Shown here in pieces: positions 6,470 to 9,668 of a stretch of 9,668 nt of DNA (within the stretch, counting starts at the first letter, position 1; the number at the start of each line of letters is the position of its first letter). The notes under the pieces were generated by a model that searched no databases, had not been told where the DNA came from, and was given only the letters and a program-made list of their open reading frames with translations. The translations under genes and the position numbers were made by a program. The stretch covers positions 1 to 9,668 of the forward strand of contig JANXYW010000275.1 of the NCBI GenBank assembly GCA_025355835.1, in the 5' to 3' direction. Origin of the DNA: Chloroflexota bacterium (lineage in GTDB: Bacteria; Chloroflexota; Dehalococcoidia; DSTF01; JACRBR01).

Positions 6470-7563
6470 ATTCTGCCGAACTCTACACACCCGCGACGAA
6501 TTCCTGGGCACTCGCAGGAAGTATGGCTCACGCGCGTGAGTACCATTCGGCCACCTTGCTCAAGAACGACCACGTCATCGTTGCCGGCGGGTTCGATGGA
6601 GACTACGTAGGCACGGCCGAGCTCTACGATCCCATCTCCAGCACCTGGTTGCCAGCGAAGAGCCCTTCGACGGCCCGCCGCCTGCATACGGCGACGCTGC
6701 TGAACGATGGCACGGTGCTGGTCGCCGGCGGCGGTGGCGCCTCGGGATATCTGAAGAGTGCGGAACTGTACAGCGCAGCGACCGATACCTGGGCGCCGGT
6801 GGGCAGCATGGCAGACGCACGCGCGGGACACACCGCAACCGTGACAAAGGACGCTCGCGTGCTGGTGGTGGGCGGCGTCAACGCCACCGCAACGCTCGCG
6901 ACCGCAGAGGTCTACGACGTGAATGCACACGCGTGGTCGGCAGTCAGCGCGATCATCGCGGCGCGCGTCCGTCATGTGGCCGTCAAGCTCCATGATGGCG
7001 ACATCCTCATCGCCGGTGGCACATCCGGCAGCTACCTCAACAGCGCCGAACTGTGGGACGCCGATCTCGACAACGACGGATTACCTGATCGATGGGAGGT
7101 CGCAGTCGGCTGTCCCGGCTTCGACTATATCGGCTACCGCGGGCGGTACGCCCAGAACACCAAGCCGTGCAACCCGGACAGCGACGGAGACGGTTGTAAG
7201 GACGGCGCAGAGGCGGGACTCGATCACCTGGTCGGGGGTCAGCGCGACCCGAGCGATCCCTGGGACGTCTTCGATGTGCCCGTGCCGGCATTGCTGCCTG
7301 GCGCCGCGGCAGGCGCCCGCAACAAGTTCATCACGCTCGCAGACGTGCTCGCGGATCTCGCTTACGTGGGGACATCCGCAGCGCACCCGGTCACGAGGTA
7401 CGGAAGCGACCTCAACGGCAATGGGATCCCCGACGGACAGGAGTACGATCGGGCTCCGAGCGCTACGCCTGGCCAGCCATGGCGGTCGGGTCCGCCCAAC
7501 GGCTTCGTCACGTTAGGGGATGTGCTGGTCGTGCTCGCGCAGGTGGGGACGAACTGCAGTTAG
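6463..7563 (+). CDS. Kelch-repeat protein, 3' part with dockerin-like C-terminal module
   Basis: Continues the Kelch gene in the next frame; open from 6463, with the first ATG at 6523 only if translated separately, and no ribosome site there. It completes blade 3 (YLNSAELYTPATNSW) and adds three more blades plus a last partial one ending YLNSAELWD, about seven in all, as in a closed beta-propeller. Then come three Ca-loop-like segments: DLDNDGLPDRWE (7063-7098), DSDGDGCKDGAE (7177-7212) and DLNGNGIPDGQE (7408-7443). They alternate with FITLADVLADLAYVG and FVTLGDVLVVLAQVG, ending TNCS. The region from 7177 parallels the metallophosphatase C-terminus. Sequence conservation up to the end suggests that the gene was recently, or still is, intact. 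Expected location: outside the cell. Confidence 0.85.
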   Translation, partial: YLNSAELYTPATNSWALAGSMAHAREYHSATLLKNDHVIVAGGFDGDYVGTAELYDPISSTWLPAKSPSTARRLHTATLLNDGTVLVAGGGGASGYLKSAELYSAATDTWAPVGSMADARAGHTATVTKDARVLVVGGVNATATLATAEVYDVNAHAWSAVSAIIAARVRHVAVKLHDGDILIAGGTSGSYLNSAELWDADLDNDGLPDRWEVAVGCPGFDYIGYRGRYAQNTKPCNPDSDGDGCKDGAEAGLDHLVGGQRDPSDPWDVFDVPVPALLPGAAAGARNKFITLADVLADLAYVGTSAAHPVTRYGSDLNGNGIPDGQEYDRAPSATPGQPWRSGPPNGFVTLGDVLVVLAQVGTNCS

Positions 7564-7585
7564 CCATACATGGCTACGCGTGGCG
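7479..7585 (+). repeat. Near-identical 107-bp repeat, copy B (end of Kelch gene)
   Basis: Partner of 5669-5775. The hairpin at its stop codon is longer here: TAGCCAT-AC-ATGGCTA (7561-7576), because the single 3' difference (T at 7571) extends the stem from five to seven pairs. A second high-identity island lies upstream: 7318-7370 matches 5490-5542 at 50 of 53 positions. Confidence 0.95.
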
Positions 7586-7618
7586 GGGTCGATGGCACCC
7601 CCCCCAAGCACCTGCACA

Positions 7619-7650
7619 TGTGGCCATTCTCTGACTGGCATTCGGCCACA
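7619..7650. other. Hairpin between convergent genes
   Basis: TGTGGCC (7619-7625) and GGCCACA (7644-7650) form a 7-bp stem with an 18-nt loop, in the 186-base gap between convergent genes. No T-run follows on either strand, so a terminator role is unproven. The rest of the gap shows only a run of eight C (7598-7605). Confidence 0.3.
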
Positions 7651-7749
7651 CGACGACACCCGTCGCGCGCCAAAGCCGAGCTCACGAACCATCCGGAGGC
7701 GCGCACCGCCAGAACTACAAACGACATACTGTGAACTCGCCCCTCACTC

Positions 7750-8964
7750 CTACCCCGCCGCCTCACAACACGCACGCGCCGCGCCCGCAAGCGACGCTGT
7801 CCGCCCGTAGCCGATCAGATCCATCGCCAGCGCGTTCGTCGTGAAGCCGAAGCCCATCCCAATCTCCGGATCGCAGAGGCCGATTGAGCCGCCCAAGCCG
7901 GCGTGACCGAACGCCGACACGCGCGGCCCTTGCGGCCACCCCTCCGTACCGCCGGTCATGTATCCCATCGCCCAGCCGATCGGCATCACAATGATCTTGT
8001 CCGGGCGATACGTCTGGCGCTCCGACATCGTGCGCACCGTCGCTTCGTTCATCAGCCGCACGCCGCCCAGCTCGCCGTAGTTGCCGAGGCAGGCGTACAT
8101 CTTCGCGAGCGCCCGCGCCGTCATGATGCCGCTCACCGCCGGCACCTCCGCGCGATGCCCCGCCGGCGTGTCGAGCCAGTCATCTGCACCACCGCTGCCG
8201 GGCCCCGCGCCGACGCGCATCCCCATCGCCCGCGACCGGAGCGCCGCATCCGAGTCCTGCGTCGCCTGCGCGTCCTGGTACTGCTTGATCATCTCCGGCG
8301 TCACGACCATCCGGCTCTTCAACTTCGCGATGCGCGGCTCGACGCTCTCCGGCGCGCTAATGAACATCTCGTCCTGGATGCCGAGCGGCCGCGTCACCTC
8401 ATCGTGCAGAAATGTGCCGATGCGCTTGCCGCTGACACGCCGCACCACCTCGCCGACGAGAAACCCGAACGTCAGCGCGTGATAGCCGCTCGCCGTCCCC
8501 GGCTCCCACGCAGGCGCCTCGCGCTCGAGGCCGTGGATGACGCGCTCCCAATCGAACAGATCAGCGCCGTACAACCCCTCCGGCACCGCCGCCATCCCCG
8601 ACTGATGCGTCAATAGATGGAAGACCGTGATCTTCTCTTTGCCGTTCTGCGCGAACTCCGGCCAGTACTTCGAAACCGGCGCCTGATAATCCACCAGCCC
8701 GCGATCGGCGAGCACGTGCAGACACGTCGCCGTGAGCCCTTTCGTTGTCGAGTACGAGACGGCCATCGTGTCCGCCTGCCACGGCGCCTTCGTATCCTCA
8801 TTCGCCAGCCCGCCCCAAAGATCGACCACCTTCCGCCCGTGGCGGTACACCGCCACCCCCGCGCCGATGTGCTCGCCCTTCGCGAACTGCTCCTCCACCA
8901 ACTCCCGCACCGCCTCAAACCCCGGCTCGATCGTCCCCTGCACCTGCGCCTGCTCAATCGTCAT
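7750..8964 (-). CDS. Beta-lactamase-related serine hydrolase (family VIII esterase type)
   Basis: 404 residues, the usual length for class C-like hydrolases and family VIII carboxylesterases. Catalytic motifs: STTK at 72-75 (Ser nucleophile and Lys), YHA at 161-163 (Tyr of the YxN/YxS site) and HAG at 354-356 (in place of KTG/WGG), within FGHAGLGGSIG. HAG and GLGG in this position favour esterase or lactone/amide hydrolysis over penicillin resistance. No signal peptide is visible, so a cytoplasmic enzyme is likely. Start: ATG at 8964 with GGAG 8 nt upstream; the frame stays open to 9177, but that extension (Cys/Arg/Gly-rich, overlapping a hairpin repeat) is not protein-like. It converges on the Kelch gene and has no obvious functional link to it. 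Substrate unknown. Confidence 0.92.
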   Translation of the reverse strand: MTIEQAQVQGTIEPGFEAVRELVEEQFAKGEHIGAGVAVYRHGRKVVDLWGGLANEDTKAPWQADTMAVSYSTTKGLTATCLHVLADRGLVDYQAPVSKYWPEFAQNGKEKITVFHLLTHQSGMAAVPEGLYGADLFDWERVIHGLEREAPAWEPGTASGYHALTFGFLVGEVVRRVSGKRIGTFLHDEVTRPLGIQDEMFISAPESVEPRIAKLKSRMVVTPEMIKQYQDAQATQDSDAALRSRAMGMRVGAGPGSGGADDWLDTPAGHRAEVPAVSGIMTARALAKMYACLGNYGELGGVRLMNEATVRTMSERQTYRPDKIIVMPIGWAMGYMTGGTEGWPQGPRVSAFGHAGLGGSIGLCDPEIGMGFGFTTNALAMDLIGYGRTASLAGAARACCEAAG

Positions 8965-9023
8965 TGCATTCGCTCCATTCCAAGAGGCACACAGCCCCGC
9001 GCCAAACGTCGTGATTCCCGCCC

Positions 9024-9050
9024 GATGTAGGGGCACGCGGTGGCGTGCCC
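9024..9050. repeat. Hairpin repeat, unit 1
   Basis: Leader GATGTAGG, then a perfect 8-bp stem GGGCACGC / GCGTGCCC with loop GGTG (9031-9050). Imperfect direct repeats GCGCCAAACGT (8999-9009) and GCGCCAAATGT (9057-9067) flank it, matching 10 of 11. It lies about 60-85 nt upstream of the hydrolase start codon. Confidence 0.7.
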
Positions 9051-9106
9051 TCGCTTGCGCCAAATGTTCGATCTCGCACGCTACCCGAACGCACCCACGC
9101 GCCTCC

Positions 9107-9131
9107 GATGTAGGACAGCCGCCCCGGCTGT
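9107..9131. repeat. Hairpin repeat, unit 2
   Basis: Same leader GATGTAGG, but the stem is ACAGCC / GGCTGT (6 bp) with loop GCCCC. The leader is kept and both stem arms changed together relative to unit 1. Confidence 0.65.
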
Positions 9132-9175
9132 TGATCACAATCTGACCTGCAACAACCGCTCGGCCGCCACCACCC

Positions 9176-9201
9176 AATGTGGCACAGCCGCCCCGCCTGT
9201 G
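9176..9201. repeat. Hairpin repeat, unit 3 (degenerate)
   Basis: Leader AATGTGG, then CACAG / CTGTG (5 bp) with a GC-rich interior CCGCCCCGC that shares CAGCCGCCCC with unit 2. The stem has a mismatch just inside the outer five pairs, as expected for a decayed copy. Confidence 0.55.
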
Positions 9202-9463
9202 AGTCGCCCGGATATCGACGCATGGCCATCACCAACGCCGCCGCCAATGCGACCCTCCTCTCCGCCGGGCGCAGAGGACCAGCGCGCTCACCGAGTCGCC
9301 GCAGGAGACAGCGCGGAGGTGAGGTCGTCCATTCTCCGCCCGAAACTGCCGGATGCACAACCCCCAACCAAAAGAACTAACGAAATCGCAGGTCGCCCGC
9401 CCCGTCGTCCAGTGAACAACACCCGCCGACCTACGAGGTGCGTAGCGACAGCCCTCCCGCCAA

Positions 9464-9490
9464 CCCTCGTGCCCTTCGTGCTCTTAGTGG
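9464..9490. repeat. Array of three 9-nt units (CCYTCGTGC type)
   Basis: Units CCCTCGTGC, CCTTCGTGC, TCTTAGTGG in direct succession. The 9-nt period gives Ser/Thr/Lys triplets in the reverse frame. Confidence 0.6.
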
Positions 9491-9519
9491 ATCGAAGCCC
9501 TCGCGGTTCGCCTCCCACC

Positions 9520-9546
9520 ATCTGCGAAATCTGTGTAATCTGCGGT
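9520..9546. repeat. Array of three 9-nt units (ATCTGYGNN type)
   Basis: Units ATCTGCGAA, ATCTGTGTA, ATCTGCGGT in direct succession, 43 nt before the dehydrogenase start. From general familiarity, similar ATCTG-period strings occur between genes in several unrelated bacterial phyla; I cannot verify that here. Confidence 0.65.
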
Positions 9547-9588
9547 TCCCCTGAAGACCGACGACACACGACCGGAGACCGAACCACC

Positions 9589-9668
9589 ATGCGCCTCGAA
9601 GGCAAGACCGCACTGATCACCGGCGCCGGCAGCGGCATGGGCCGCATCGCCGCCGAATTCTTCGCGCG
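9589..9668 (+). CDS. Short-chain dehydrogenase/reductase, partial (N-terminus only)
   Basis: The first 26 codons, running off the window. MRLEGKTALITGAGSGMG carries the SDR nucleotide-binding signature TGxxxGxG after the first beta strand, followed by the start of helix A (RIAAEFFAR). This is an NAD(P)-dependent oxidoreductase fold; the substrate cannot be told from this piece. GGAG lies about 11 nt before the ATG, an acceptable ribosome site. The acidic or basic residue that decides NAD versus NADP lies beyond the window. Confidence 0.85.
   Translation, partial: MRLEGKTALITGAGSGMGRIAAEFFA

Larger units (their letters stand above)
8965..9588. other. Repeat-rich intergenic spacer, no gene
   Basis: A 624-base gap between divergent genes. 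It holds three hairpins with a common leader (9024, 9107, 9176), two 9-nt-period arrays (9464-9490, 9520-9546) and smaller dyads TCCTCT/AGAGGA (9256-9278) and CTACG/CGTAG (9431-9445). A 119-codon minus-strand frame (9647-9288) is explained by the arrays (it contains QITQISQ and STKSTKGT) and is not called. The promoters of both flanking genes must lie here, but I see no clear -35/-10 pair. Confidence 0.65.

Noticed and set aside
8965..9177. N-terminal extension of the serine hydrolase
   Set aside because: The added 71 residues cross a hairpin repeat and do not look like a signal or domain; the internal ATG at 8964 has a good ribosome site.
9464..9546. CRISPR-like array
   Set aside because: Units are 9 nt with no spacers; repeats of 24-40 nt with unique spacers are absent across the window.
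9288..9647. 119-codon minus-strand frame
   Set aside because: Its Thr/Gln/Ile and Ser/Thr/Lys runs come from the 9-nt arrays, and it overlaps the start of the dehydrogenase gene.

Overview
This is a GC-rich window with long Thr/Pro-rich linkers, many exported proteins and dispersed intergenic hairpin repeats. The style is that of an environmental Chloroflexota (Dehalococcoidia-like) genome. That placement is my inference from protein style; no rRNA or marker gene is present to prove it.

Left part (1-1682, minus strand): the window opens inside an ECF-type RNA polymerase sigma factor gene (start at 420, truncated at position 1). Behind it on the same strand lies a gene for an exported protein with a six-cysteine domain, a Thr/Pro-rich stalk and a C-terminal LPATG sorting signal (1682-699). 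It ends in a clear intrinsic terminator with a perfect 30-bp palindrome (637-675), so the two genes are separate transcription units. A 415-base divergent region (1683-2097) holds promoter-like boxes and several dyads but no convincing gene.

Middle part (2098-7563, plus strand): a membrane-anchored secreted protein of unknown function; a lipoprotein phosphoesterase of the acid phosphatase/phospholipase C type; an exported calcineurin-like metallophosphatase; and an exported Kelch-repeat protein. The last two share a C-terminal Ca-binding, dockerin-like module. The module is fused to a phosphatase in one gene and a beta-propeller in the other. Its last 107 bp, including the stop codon and about 22 bp of 3' sequence, are 103/107 identical between the two genes, which suggests recent duplication or gene conversion. 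The Kelch gene is interrupted by what looks like a single-base deletion near 6461. The two different secreted phosphatases side by side suggest organophosphate use outside the cytoplasm.

Right part (7564-9668): a serine beta-lactamase-related hydrolase (family VIII esterase type) on the minus strand, convergent with the Kelch gene. A 624-base repeat-rich spacer follows, with a family of hairpins that share a leader but differ in stem sequence, and two arrays of 9-nt period. The window ends in the first 26 codons of a short-chain dehydrogenase/reductase.

The strongest candidate for something undescribed is the shared C-terminal module with its DNA-level homogenisation, followed by the leader-conserved hairpin family.
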